Assembly (NCBI RefSeq): GCF_024213555.1
Contig: NZ_JANAVO010000007.1
Location: forward strand, 124,001 to 188,000
DNA length: 64,000 nucleotides
Source of the DNA: Allokutzneria sp. A3M-2-11 16
GTDB lineage: Bacteria; Actinomycetota; Actinomycetes; Mycobacteriales; Pseudonocardiaceae
Reading direction: 5' to 3'
The notes below the pieces were generated by a model that did no database searches, was not told the DNA's origin, and was given only the letters and a program-made list of their open reading frames with translations. The position numbers and the translations under genes are program-made. Below, one piece after another: positions 33,015 through 41,584 of the stretch. Position 1 is the first letter of the stretch, and the number at the start of each line of letters is the position of its first letter.

Positions 33015-35270
33015 ATGGATCGACTGCCCCCGGCCTCCTGGAACGACACCGCGCGCGCCTTCGACGACGACCTGTCCATGGTGGACCTCGTCGAACGCCA
33101 GGTGCACAAGGCCCCCGACGCCCCGGCGGTCCGGCTCGGCGGCGACGCCACCAGGTCCTACGCCGAGCTGTGGGCGGACTCCGGCGCACTGGCGAAGTTC
33201 CTCCAGGACAACGAGGTCGGGCGCGGTGACTTCGTCGGCATCCTGGTGGAGAACTCCTACACCTCCGTCGTGGCGGTGCTCGGCGTCCTCCGCTCCGGCG
33301 CCGCGTACGTGCCGCTCGACACGCGCTGGCCCGCTTCCCGTGTGGCACAACCACTCCAGCAACTCAGTGTCAAGTGGACGGTCACCTCACGGTCCTGGTT
33401 GCGGCGCGCGGAGGAGGCGGCGGACCTCGCCGGGACTGCGACCCGGTTCGTGTGCACGTCCTTCGAACCAGCACCGGAACCTGACCTGACCGACGAGATC
33501 CAGAGCATGCTCTGGGACGAACTAGCGAACGAACCCGAGCTGGCCCGCGCCTCCGGCTTCACCGACGAGTTCTCCCCGGCGCAGATCCAGACCTACGTCG
33601 AGCACGTCCGCGACCTTGTCGGCCCCGCCTCGCGCGTGGTGGAGGTCGGTTGCGGCGCGGGCCTGATCGCCAAAGCGCTGAAAACCAAGTCCTACAAGGG
33701 AATCGACATCTCCCCGGCCACCGTCGAGCGTGCCGCCCGTGAGGTTCCCTCCGGCGAGTTCCACCACGGCACCGCGCTCGACCTGCCTCGGCTCGTCTCG
33801 CCGGGCGGCGCGGATGTCGTGCTGCTGGCCAGTGTCACCCAGTTCTTCCCCGACTTCGAGTACCTGCGTGCCGTGCTGCGCGACGCGCTCGCCACCGTCG
33901 CCCCGGGTGGCGCCGTGGTGCTCGCGGATGTCGTCGACCCCGCTACCGGCGGGACCCTATTCGGCGTGTCACCGCAGTGGTTCTCCCGGCTCGGCACGGC
34001 TCTGGGTGTTGCCGTCTCGGTCGAGGTGCGCAGGCGGTCCGGCCCAGAATGGCACCCGCTCATCAAGGACCGCTACGACGTAGTTCTCCGGCGTGGCACG
34101 GAGTCTGTCGCGGCGGAGCCGGTCGTGACGCACTGGGCGTCGCTGTCCGGCTCCGTCCCCGCCGAGGGCCCGGGGCCGACCGACACCGCGTACGTGATCT
34201 TCACCTCCGGCTCCACCGGAGTGCCCAAGGGCGTCTCGGTCCGCCACCGCAGCGCGGTGAACCTGATCCAGTGGGTCAACGAGCGCTACGACATCGGCCC
34301 GGACGACACCCTGCTGTGGGTGACGGCGCTGACCTTCGACCTGTCCGTCTACGACCTCCTCGGCACCCTGGCCGCGGGCGCGGCGATCCGCGTCGCGCCA
34401 CCGGCCGAGCTGGGCGACCCCGTGCTGCTGGCGGAGGTCCTGACGCGGGAGCCGATCACCTTCTGGGACTCCGCCCCGGCCGCGCTGAGCCTCGTGATGT
34501 CCATTGTGGACGAACTGCCGCCCTCGTCGATCCCCGCGCTGCGCCTGGTCTTCCTCAGCGGCGACTGGGTTCCGCTCACCCTGCCCGACCGCGTCCGGAC
34601 GCACTTCCCGGAGGCCCACGTGGTGGCGCTCGGCGGGGCGACGGAGGCCACGATCTGGTCCAACTACTTCGACGTCGCCGAGATCGACCCGGGCTGGGCG
34701 AGCATCCCCTACGGCAAGCCGATCCACAACGCCCGCTACTACGTGCTCGACGACGAGCGCCGCGTCTGCCCGATCGGCGAGGAGGGCGACCTCTACATCG
34801 CGGGTACGGCCCTCGCTGACGGCTATGTCGGCGACGGCGACCTCAACGCCCGCAAGTTCCTCCCGGACACCGTGCTCGGCGTCCCCGGCGAGCGCATGTA
34901 CCTCACCGGGGACCGGGCGCGCTGGAAACCCGACGGCAACATGGAGTTCCTCGGCCGCCGCGACGACCAGGTCAAGATCCGCGGCTACCGCGTCGAGCTC
35001 GGCGACGTCATGGCGGCGCTGCGCCAGCTCCCCGGGGCGGTGGACTGCGCGGTGGTGACCACGCCGGGCGACGACGGCCCGGAGCTGCTCGGGGCGGTGG
35101 CCTCGGCCGCGCTCACCCCGCGCGAGGTCCGCGCCCACCTGGCGGAACACCTGCCCAGCTACATGGTCCCCGACCACGTCCTCGTCCTGCCGACGCTGCC
35201 GGTGGGACCGACCGGCAAGGTCGACCGCAACGCCCTGTCCCAGGCGCTGACGCACTCCCGCAGGCGCTGA
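33015..35270 (+). CDS. interrupted adenylation domain (A-methyltransferase-A), predicted cysteine activation and S-methylation
   Basis: 751 residues. The adenylation domain starts normally (A2 GAAYVPLD near 96), is broken by a complete SAM methyltransferase (about 165-355; VVEVGCGAGLIAKAL, GIDISPATVERAA), then resumes with A3 IFTSGSTGVPKG near 395 and runs to A10 GPTGKVDRN. Pocket residues by eye are D(235) L Y D(278) F S L I W K, close to the known cysteine code DLYNLSLIWK. FLSGDWVPL is typical of Cys domains. TioN, with its methyltransferase between A2 and A3, adenylates and S-methylates cysteine. No PCP is attached and no MbtH-like gene was seen. Confidence 0.93.
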   Translation: MDRLPPASWNDTARAFDDDLSMVDLVERQVHKAPDAPAVRLGGDATRSYAELWADSGALAKFLQDNEVGRGDFVGILVENSYTSVVAVLGVLRSGAAYVPLDTRWPASRVAQPLQQLSVKWTVTSRSWLRRAEEAADLAGTATRFVCTSFEPAPEPDLTDEIQSMLWDELANEPELARASGFTDEFSPAQIQTYVEHVRDLVGPASRVVEVGCGAGLIAKALKTKSYKGIDISPATVERAAREVPSGEFHHGTALDLPRLVSPGGADVVLLASVTQFFPDFEYLRAVLRDALATVAPGGAVVLADVVDPATGGTLFGVSPQWFSRLGTALGVAVSVEVRRRSGPEWHPLIKDRYDVVLRRGTESVAAEPVVTHWASLSGSVPAEGPGPTDTAYVIFTSGSTGVPKGVSVRHRSAVNLIQWVNERYDIGPDDTLLWVTALTFDLSVYDLLGTLAAGAAIRVAPPAELGDPVLLAEVLTREPITFWDSAPAALSLVMSIVDELPPSSIPALRLVFLSGDWVPLTLPDRVRTHFPEAHVVALGGATEATIWSNYFDVAEIDPGWASIPYGKPIHNARYYVLDDERRVCPIGEEGDLYIAGTALADGYVGDGDLNARKFLPDTVLGVPGERMYLTGDRARWKPDGNMEFLGRRDDQVKIRGYRVELGDVMAALRQLPGAVDCAVVTTPGDDGPELLGAVASAALTPREVRAHLAEHLPSYMVPDHVLVLPTLPVGPTGKVDRNALSQALTHSRRR

Positions 35271-35425
35271 ACCCGAACCACGTTCGCTGCCCGAGCCCCC
35301 TGGTCGCCAAGGAGCGACAACCTCCCCATCGCTGTGTCCACAGCGGTCACTCGATCTGGTTCTCACCGCGCTGCCGGTCAGCGGCGGTGCGAAAGTCGAA
35401 GCCAGTGCGGGCGCGGGGGTGAGCC

Positions 35426-36634
35426 GTGGCAGATGCCGTGGGGTTGATCAGGTCGTTGTTGCTGGCGCGGACTCCGCCTGACCCGTACCCGGTGTACGAG
35501 GCGCTGCGGGCGGACCCGGGGGTGCACCACTTCGCGCCGCTGGACGCGTACCTGGTGACCCGGCACGCCGACTGCGCCGCGCTGCACCGGGACCGGAGCC
35601 TGCGGGTGATCAACGGCGTGCAGCAGGGGCGGCGGCGGGTGGGGCAGTGGCCGCCGGAGATCCTGGCCTCGATCGAGCAGTGGCCGGTGTACCGCAATCC
35701 TCCTGGGCACTCCGCGTTGCGCCAGGCCGCTGCGCCCTACTTCACGCCGAGCCGGGTCGCGGCGCTGCGCGCGTTCGTGGAGCGGGAGTGCGAGCGAGCC
35801 CTGGACGAACTCGCCCGGCACGGCCGCGACGGCACGGCGGTCGACCTGGTTCCGGTGCTGGCCGCGGTACCGATGCGGACGATGGTGCACGTGCTCGGAC
35901 TGCCCGCGGCGGACGTCGGGACGCTGGTGGAGCTGATGTCGGAGTTCTCGTTGCTGTTCGAGGTGGTGCTGTCCCAGGCGCAGAACCGCCGCCTGGCCGC
36001 GAGCCACGGCCGCCTGGTCGCCTACTACCTGGACCGGATCGCGGCCGCGCGGACAGGCCGGTTCGCCGACCTGGTCGCGCACTGGAGCGATGTCGGCGGC
36101 GGGAAGTCACCGCGACAGGTCGCGGGCATGCTCGCCGGGCTGATGCTGGCCGGGTTCGAGACGTCTCTGGGGCTGCTCGGCAACGGCGCGCGAGCACTGG
36201 CGCTGCACCCCGACCAGGCACGGCTGCTCGCGCACCGCCCCGAACTCGCCGAGGCCGCGGTGGAGGAGGTACTGCGGTGGGACAGCCCCGTACAGGTCAA
36301 CACGCGCCTGGCCGGGCGCACGATGGCCGTCGCCGGAACGGTGATTCCAGAAGGAGCGGTGGTGGGGCTGGTGTACGGCTCCGCGCACCGCGATCCGGAC
36401 CGCTACCCCGATCCTGACCGGTTCGACATCACCAGGACCGGGGTGCGGCCGCTGAGCTTCGGCTTCGGCGTGCACCACTGCGTGGGCTCCCAGCTGGCCC
36501 GGATGGAAGCCGCCGTGGTGCTGGCCGCGCTGGCGAGGCGGTTCCCCCGGCTCCGCCTCGCCGGGACACCGACGCTGCGGCAGCCGTGCTTCACCATCCG
36601 CGCGCTCCAGGCGCTGCCGGTGCGGACCGCGTGA
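35426..36634 (+). CDS. cytochrome P450
   Basis: 402 residues from GTG 35426. The I-helix oxygen-binding motif is LMLAGFETS, the K-helix ExxR is EEVLRWDSP, and the heme loop FGFGVHHCVGSQLARME carries the Cys ligand. It is a soluble class I actinobacterial P450 that needs separate ferredoxin and reductase, none of which is nearby. It lies 155 nt after the interrupted A gene on the same strand and is the last plausible member of the cluster. It would hydroxylate or desaturate the product. It ends 1 nt before a convergent gene. Confidence 0.92.
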   Translation: MADAVGLIRSLLLARTPPDPYPVYEALRADPGVHHFAPLDAYLVTRHADCAALHRDRSLRVINGVQQGRRRVGQWPPEILASIEQWPVYRNPPGHSALRQAAAPYFTPSRVAALRAFVERECERALDELARHGRDGTAVDLVPVLAAVPMRTMVHVLGLPAADVGTLVELMSEFSLLFEVVLSQAQNRRLAASHGRLVAYYLDRIAAARTGRFADLVAHWSDVGGGKSPRQVAGMLAGLMLAGFETSLGLLGNGARALALHPDQARLLAHRPELAEAAVEEVLRWDSPVQVNTRLAGRTMAVAGTVIPEGAVVGLVYGSAHRDPDRYPDPDRFDITRTGVRPLSFGFGVHHCVGSQLARMEAAVVLAALARRFPRLRLAGTPTLRQPCFTIRALQALPVRTA

Positions 36635-36635
36635 G

Positions 36636-37817
36636 CTACGCGTCGAGCACGAACCGCCCGCCCCGCACGATCGCCGTGGTCAACGTGCCCTCGGGCAGCC
36701 CGACGTGGTTGTTGCCCGGCGTGTAGACACCGGTGACTCCCTTGTAGGACAACGTTTCCAGGCGATCCCGTGCTTGAGCGCGGTCGTCGGTGGACGCGTA
36801 CGCCTTGGTCAGCATCCCCAGCGCGTCCGCGGCGAAGCACGGGTACGCCCCCGGCTGGCCGTGCTGCTCCTCGAACGTGGAGGCGAACAACCGCATCGTC
36901 CGCAGGTTCGGCAGCTCCGGCGGCGCCTCACGGTGCACCGTCGCCCACGGAACCAGCACTCGCACCCCCTCGGCGGCCGGACCCGCGGTGCTGAAGAACA
37001 ACGGGTGCGAGGCGGACGGGCTGCAGTAGATCCGCTTGGTCCAGCCCAGCTCGCGCGCCTGGGCCACCGCGAGGCCGTTGGACGGGGGCAAGCCGAAGAC
37101 CGAGATCGTGTCCGGCCGGGCCGCGATCAGCTGCTTCAGCTGCGGGCGGAAGTCCGTCTCGGTGTTCCCGAACTGCGCCACTCCTGCGTTGTCCAGCCCG
37201 AACCCGGCCAGCCGCGCCAGGTCCTCGTCGAACTTCGGGCCCGTCCACGCCGAGCCGATCAGCGTCGCCGTCCGCCGCAGACCGTCGCGCCGGGCGTCCC
37301 GGGCGATCGCCTTGATCAGATCCAGACCGAACGGCGCCCGCGAGGTGAACACGAAGGTGTTGGTGGGGTCGGCCAGACCCGTGATCAGCGGGTTCACCAT
37401 CGGCACCCCCGCCGCTTGGGCCGCATCCCGCAACGGCCCCACCGTGAACGGCGACGAGGTGCCGATCAGGCCGTCCACGCGGTCCTGCTCGATCAACGCC
37501 GCCGCGGCCGCCGCCGTCGCCGCCGCCGTGCCCTTGGTGTCCCGCTCCACCAACGTCACCGGCCGGTGCCCGGGCAGCGCCCCCGATTCGACCATGTCCC
37601 GCATCCGCCGCAGACCCAGCAGCTGCCGCTCACCGTGCCCCGAACCCGGCCCCGACAGGTCCAGCAGCACACCCACCTTGATCGGCCGCGCCGACGCCGC
37701 ACGGGCCCCGGCCGTGGCCACACCCGGCCCTGCCAACGCCGCCGACACCACCGCCGCACCACCGGTCAGCACCGAACGCCGGGACACCACCCGGCCGGAT
37801 GCCTTGTCCTGCACCAT
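36636..37817 (-). CDS. Tat-exported periplasmic-type substrate-binding protein (Leu/Ile/Val-binding fold)
   Basis: 393 residues from ATG 37817 with GAGGAG 7 nt upstream. A twin-Arg signal (VVSRRSVLTGGAAVVSAALA) precedes two alpha/beta lobes of the branched-chain amino acid receptor type (KVGVLLDLSGPGSGHGERQL, VDGLIGTSSPFTVGPLRDAA, VFTSRAPFGLD). No ABC ATPase or permease is nearby, so it is an orphan receptor. It may serve a distant transporter or a sensor. Convergent with the P450, which suggests a boundary of the cluster. Confidence 0.88.
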   Translation of the reverse strand: MVQDKASGRVVSRRSVLTGGAAVVSAALAGPGVATAGARAASARPIKVGVLLDLSGPGSGHGERQLLGLRRMRDMVESGALPGHRPVTLVERDTKGTAAATAAAAAALIEQDRVDGLIGTSSPFTVGPLRDAAQAAGVPMVNPLITGLADPTNTFVFTSRAPFGLDLIKAIARDARRDGLRRTATLIGSAWTGPKFDEDLARLAGFGLDNAGVAQFGNTETDFRPQLKQLIAARPDTISVFGLPPSNGLAVAQARELGWTKRIYCSPSASHPLFFSTAGPAAEGVRVLVPWATVHREAPPELPNLRTMRLFASTFEEQHGQPGAYPCFAADALGMLTKAYASTDDRAQARDRLETLSYKGVTGVYTPGNNHVGLPEGTLTTAIVRGGRFVLDA

Positions 37818-37936
37818 CACCGCGCTCCTCACTGCCGCATGACAAACACCTGACTGTCCGCCCAGCACCCACCGCACGGCGTCCTGAAATCAGCCCGATT
37901 CACCACAACGGGCACAACCTCTCCACACAACTCACG

Positions 37937-39229
37937 TCAGCCAGAGGTGGTGTAGACGGGAACGCTGTCGTAGCAGCGCTCCACAAGCACGCCGTGCCAG
38001 CGCAGTTCCGCCTCGGCGACCGCAAGCCGCAGGCCCGGGAAAGTGGTGAACAGCGCGGTGAGCGCGATCGTGCCTTGCAGGCGGGCCAGCGGCGCTCCCG
38101 GGCAGTAGTGCGGCCGGAGCCCGAAGGCCAGGTGTGCGGCCGCCCGGTCGCGGCCCGGACGCACCGCGTCGGGGTCGGGGAACACCTGAGGATCCCGGTT
38201 GGCCGCGGCCACGCTGACCAGCACAACCGCGCCCTGCGGGATCACGGTGTCGCCAATCGTCACCTCGTCCAGGGCGAAACGCCAAGTGGCCACGGTGAAT
38301 GGGCTGGCCAGGCGCAGCAGTTCCTCGGTGAGGTCCGCCGCGCTGGCCTCCTCGCACAGGGCCGCGCGTAGTTCGGGGGCGCGCATGAGTTCCATCGCGC
38401 CGACCGCGATCAACGTGGTGGCGGGCGAGATTCCGCCGGAGTACAGGCCCCACGCGACCGAGGTCAGCTCCTGTGCCGACAGGTCCCCGCGCTGGTGCGC
38501 CCGCACCAGGTGGGTGAGCACGTCGTCACCGGGCGAGCGTCGTTTCTCCCCGATGATCCGCGCCCACAGCCGGAAGACCTCGACCCGGTCCTGTCGCACT
38601 TGCGGGTGATCGGGGTCGCGGGCGTTGATCAGCGACAGGGTCAACGCGCTGAGCCGGGGCGAGTACTCGGTGGCGATGCCCAGCATCGCGGCGGTGACCC
38701 GGGTGGCCAGCGGCCGGGCGTAGTCGGCGATCAGGTCCGCTTCGTCCGAAGCCGCCATACCGTCCAGTAGGTGGGCGCACGTCTGCTCGATGAACGGTTT
38801 CCAGCGCAGCGAGGCCGCCTGCGAGAACAACGGCGTCAACACCGCGCGCAGCCGCTGATGGTCGGCCCCGTCGCTGTTGAGCAGGTGGCGGCCCTCGACG
38901 GCGAAGATGTCGTCGGGATACCGGCGTCCCCCGAAGCCCTGCCGCGGATCGGGCAGTCTGCGCATGTCGTGGACCAGACGGGCCTCGGCCAGGGCCTGCC
39001 GGGCCTGCACGGCACCGGTGACCAGCCAGACCACGAGCTCACCCGGCAGCACGACCCGCTGGACCGGGGCTCGCTCGCGCAGTTCTCGGAAGGTCGTGTG
39101 CGGATTCCAGCGCGCCGGATCACCGGTGACCAGCCGCGGGTAGGGGCATCGCGTCAGTGGGCCGAACAGCTGCCGCGGCCATGAACCGTCCACAGTGGAG
39201 TCCACGGAGCGAGCATAGGCCGCCGTCAC
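37937..39229 (-). CDS. cytochrome P450
   Basis: 430 residues from a GTG start. The heme loop is FGLRPHYCPGAPLARLQ (slightly unusual PHYC), the ExxR is EELLRLASP and the I-helix has LYSGGISPATTLI. The Gly-Gly-x-Ser-Pro stretch departs from the usual AGxxT, so the oxygen-activating Thr may be displaced. A PERF-like region is present but weak (PDAVRPGRD). Substrate unknown. Separated from the biosynthetic operons by a convergent gene, so membership in the cluster is doubtful. Confidence 0.9.
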   Translation of the reverse strand: MTAAYARSVDSTVDGSWPRQLFGPLTRCPYPRLVTGDPARWNPHTTFRELRERAPVQRVVLPGELVVWLVTGAVQARQALAEARLVHDMRRLPDPRQGFGGRRYPDDIFAVEGRHLLNSDGADHQRLRAVLTPLFSQAASLRWKPFIEQTCAHLLDGMAASDEADLIADYARPLATRVTAAMLGIATEYSPRLSALTLSLINARDPDHPQVRQDRVEVFRLWARIIGEKRRSPGDDVLTHLVRAHQRGDLSAQELTSVAWGLYSGGISPATTLIAVGAMELMRAPELRAALCEEASAADLTEELLRLASPFTVATWRFALDEVTIGDTVIPQGAVVLVSVAAANRDPQVFPDPDAVRPGRDRAAAHLAFGLRPHYCPGAPLARLQGTIALTALFTTFPGLRLAVAEAELRWHGVLVERCYDSVPVYTTSG

Positions 39230-39336
39230 GCACCCCTGCTCGCGCAGCCGTGGGCTCGGGGGAAGAGCCGGTCACGATGCGGCGGGGCGGTCAGTCTGTA
39301 GCCGAACGTCGAGTCCCCCGCTGTCGAAGGTCTGTT

Positions 39337-39951
39337 TCAGTGAGCTTCGACGGTCCACGCGGGGTCGAGGCGGATCAGGTCGCCGGTGATGTCACGGAGG
39401 TCGCTCATCGCTTCCGACCTGTCGCGCAGACCGGGAAAGCGATCGGTGCGGTAGCGCTCGTGGTCGGCCTGCGAGTTCCACAGCGACAGCACCAGGAACT
39501 CCGCCTCGCCACGTCGGGAGAACATCCCGCCCCGCATGCCGGACGCGGCCTCCATGCCCGGGTTCCACACGGTGGCCTGTGCCCGGACGAAGTGCTCCTG
39601 ACGGCCGGGCTTCACGTGGCAGTGCGCGAGTCGCACGACCGACCCCGGCGCAACGTCGGCGGGCAGGCCCGCGCCGATGACCAGCTGCGATTCCCAGAGG
39701 CCGACCTGGATCGCGTCGTAGGCGCCCGCCTGATCGGCCGCGACGCGGTCGTGCTCCCCGGCCATGAACCGCTCGTGGTCCGCCTGGTTGTCCCAGAATG
39801 CGAAGACATGTGCGATATCGGGCTCACCGCGGCTCCACCCGCCGAACTGCCCGAGGAACCCCGGCAGACCCGCCAGCTCCGACCACGCGCGCTGTCCCCG
39901 GTCGAAGGCGCCCGCGTCGACCGCGCGGCACCTGACCCACTTGATGATCAC
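39337..39951 (-). CDS. tandem ABM/DUF4937-like protein
   Basis: 204 residues from GTG 39951, which overlaps the stop of the upstream binding-protein gene (GTGA). Two related ferredoxin-like halves are visible: VIIKWVRCRAVDAGAFDRGQ with VFAFWDNQADHERFM, and VVRLAHCHVKPGRQEHFV with LVLSLWNSQADHERY. The repeated FWDNQADHE/LWNSQADHE signature shows an internal duplication. ABM domains include heme-degrading and polyketide-oxidising monooxygenases, but this group has no assigned role. Translation is coupled to the lipoprotein gene. Confidence 0.78.
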   Translation of the reverse strand: MIIKWVRCRAVDAGAFDRGQRAWSELAGLPGFLGQFGGWSRGEPDIAHVFAFWDNQADHERFMAGEHDRVAADQAGAYDAIQVGLWESQLVIGAGLPADVAPGSVVRLAHCHVKPGRQEHFVRAQATVWNPGMEAASGMRGGMFSRRGEAEFLVLSLWNSQADHERYRTDRFPGLRDRSEAMSDLRDITGDLIRLDPAWTVEAH

Positions 39952-41573
39952 CTCCGGAAGCCTAGGCGCGAGTAGGGAATCGGGTGCGCGTAACCGAAGG
40001 CGTGGACGTTGGCGACCCCGGCTCGGGCGGCGACGATGCCGGGCCGCTGCAGCAGCGGGATCTTGTACGCGATCGTCCACATCCGGTGGTCGAGCTGGTG
40101 GATCAGCTCGGCCTGGCGCCGTTCGTCGAGTTCCTCGGTGGCGCGGGCGAACAGGTCGCGGATCACCGGATCTCCCTCACCCTCGGCGGAATCGTGCTTC
40201 CACGGCAGCTTCGTGAAGAAGCGCCGTTTCTCCGAGACGGGGAAGGGCGAACCGATCCAGCTGGTGGAACTGAGGTCGAAGCGGCCGGCGCCGATGTAGT
40301 CCTCCATCATCCGGTCCACGGCGACGGGCAGGATCTCCACCCGGACACCGATCCGGGCGAGCTGGTCCGCGGCCAGCCTCGCCTCCAGCTCGGCCGCGCC
40401 GCCGCCGATCGGGATCACGTAGCGCAGGGCCAGTTCGCGGCCGTCCTTGCGGCGCACGGCCCCCTCCCGCCGCCAGCCGAGCTCGTCGAGCTTCCGGTTG
40501 GCGGCGTCGGGGTCGTGCGCGATGGCGGCGGGGCTGTCGGCGTAGTGCCGGGCGCCCGGCAGCAGGATGAGGCTGTTGAGCAGCCTGGCGTGCGGGACCT
40601 GCTCGGCGTAGTGGGCGCGCAGCACGGAACCGCGGTCGAGGCCCTGCACCACCGCGCGGCGCAGGTCCGGATCGGCCAGCAGCGCGCCAGGTCGGCCGTT
40701 GACGTCGAGGTGGCGGCTGGTGCGGGTGGGCCCCACGGTGACGCGCACACCGTTGACCGCCTGTGCCTGCCTCATGCTCACCAGGTCCGGCGCGAGGTTC
40801 GCGACGTCGAGTTCGCCCGCGGCCAGCGCCTCGGTCGCCTGCTCGGAGGGGATGACCCGGTAGACGAGGCGGTCCAGCTTCGGCCGCTCGCCCCACCACC
40901 TCTCGTCGCGCGCCAGCACGACGACCTTCTGCCCCGGATCGGCCTCGACGAACCGGAACGGTCCCGCGGTCGTGCCGGGCCGCTCCCGCCAGCCGTCGTT
41001 GAAGACCACCGGGTCCCGGGTCAGCGATCGGGGCAGCAACGGGCTGAACAAGCTCTTCCAGTCGGCGAAGCGGTTGCGGAACACCACCCGCACCTCGCGG
41101 TCGTCACCGCCGCGCTCCACCGAGGCCAGCTCGGTGTAGCCCTCGCTGGAGTTGACCTCGAAGCGAGGATCGACCATCGCCCGCCACTGGGCGTGGAAGT
41201 CCTCCCAGGTGATCGGCGACCCGTCGTTCCACGTGGCCTTCGGGTTGATCCGGTACACCACCTCCTGCCGCGGCTCGGTCGCGGTCAGGCGCGCCGACGT
41301 GAGGTAGTCGGGGTTGGGCTCGGCCGCCCCGTCCGCGCCGTGCCGCCACACCGTCGGCAGCAGGGCGGGCGCGAGCTCGTGGATGCCCAGGTTCGCGTGC
41401 ACGCTGAGCCGGTTGAACGTCGACGGGAACTCCGACAGCGACCACCTCAGGCTTCCGCCCTCGGCGACCCGCTCCGGCGGCACCTCGTCCGCCCCGGCAG
41501 GCGCGGTCGGAGCGGGCGCGCACGCGGGCAGCACCAGCAGAACACTGATCAACGTCAGCAGAAGCCGTCGCAT
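39948..41573 (-). CDS. lipoprotein ABC substrate-binding protein (family 5, peptide/nickel type)
   Basis: 541 residues from ATG 41573 with GAGGAG 7 nt upstream. Lipoprotein signal MRRLLLTLISVLLVLPAC, lipid Cys18. The mature part matches oligopeptide-binding proteins (GGSLRWSLSEFPSTFNRLSV, YRINPKATWNDGSPITWEDF, GPFRFVEADPGQKVVV, DLRRAVVQGLDR). No permease or ATPase genes are nearby, which makes it another orphan receptor. It runs 4 nt into the ABM-like gene. It begins 12 nt after the aldo-keto reductase stop, so these three genes form one operon. Confidence 0.9.
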   Translation of the reverse strand: MRRLLLTLISVLLVLPACAPAPTAPAGADEVPPERVAEGGSLRWSLSEFPSTFNRLSVHANLGIHELAPALLPTVWRHGADGAAEPNPDYLTSARLTATEPRQEVVYRINPKATWNDGSPITWEDFHAQWRAMVDPRFEVNSSEGYTELASVERGGDDREVRVVFRNRFADWKSLFSPLLPRSLTRDPVVFNDGWRERPGTTAGPFRFVEADPGQKVVVLARDERWWGERPKLDRLVYRVIPSEQATEALAAGELDVANLAPDLVSMRQAQAVNGVRVTVGPTRTSRHLDVNGRPGALLADPDLRRAVVQGLDRGSVLRAHYAEQVPHARLLNSLILLPGARHYADSPAAIAHDPDAANRKLDELGWRREGAVRRKDGRELALRYVIPIGGGAAELEARLAADQLARIGVRVEILPVAVDRMMEDYIGAGRFDLSSTSWIGSPFPVSEKRRFFTKLPWKHDSAEGEGDPVIRDLFARATEELDERRQAELIHQLDHRMWTIAYKIPLLQRPGIVAARAGVANVHAFGYAHPIPYSRLGFRR

Positions 41574-41584
41574 GACACCACTCC

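Noticed and set aside
37937-39229. Second P450 as part of the biosynthetic cluster
   Set aside because: It is separated from the plus operon by a convergent orphan binding-protein gene and has a weak I-helix motif; only the P450 at 35426 is considered a likely member.
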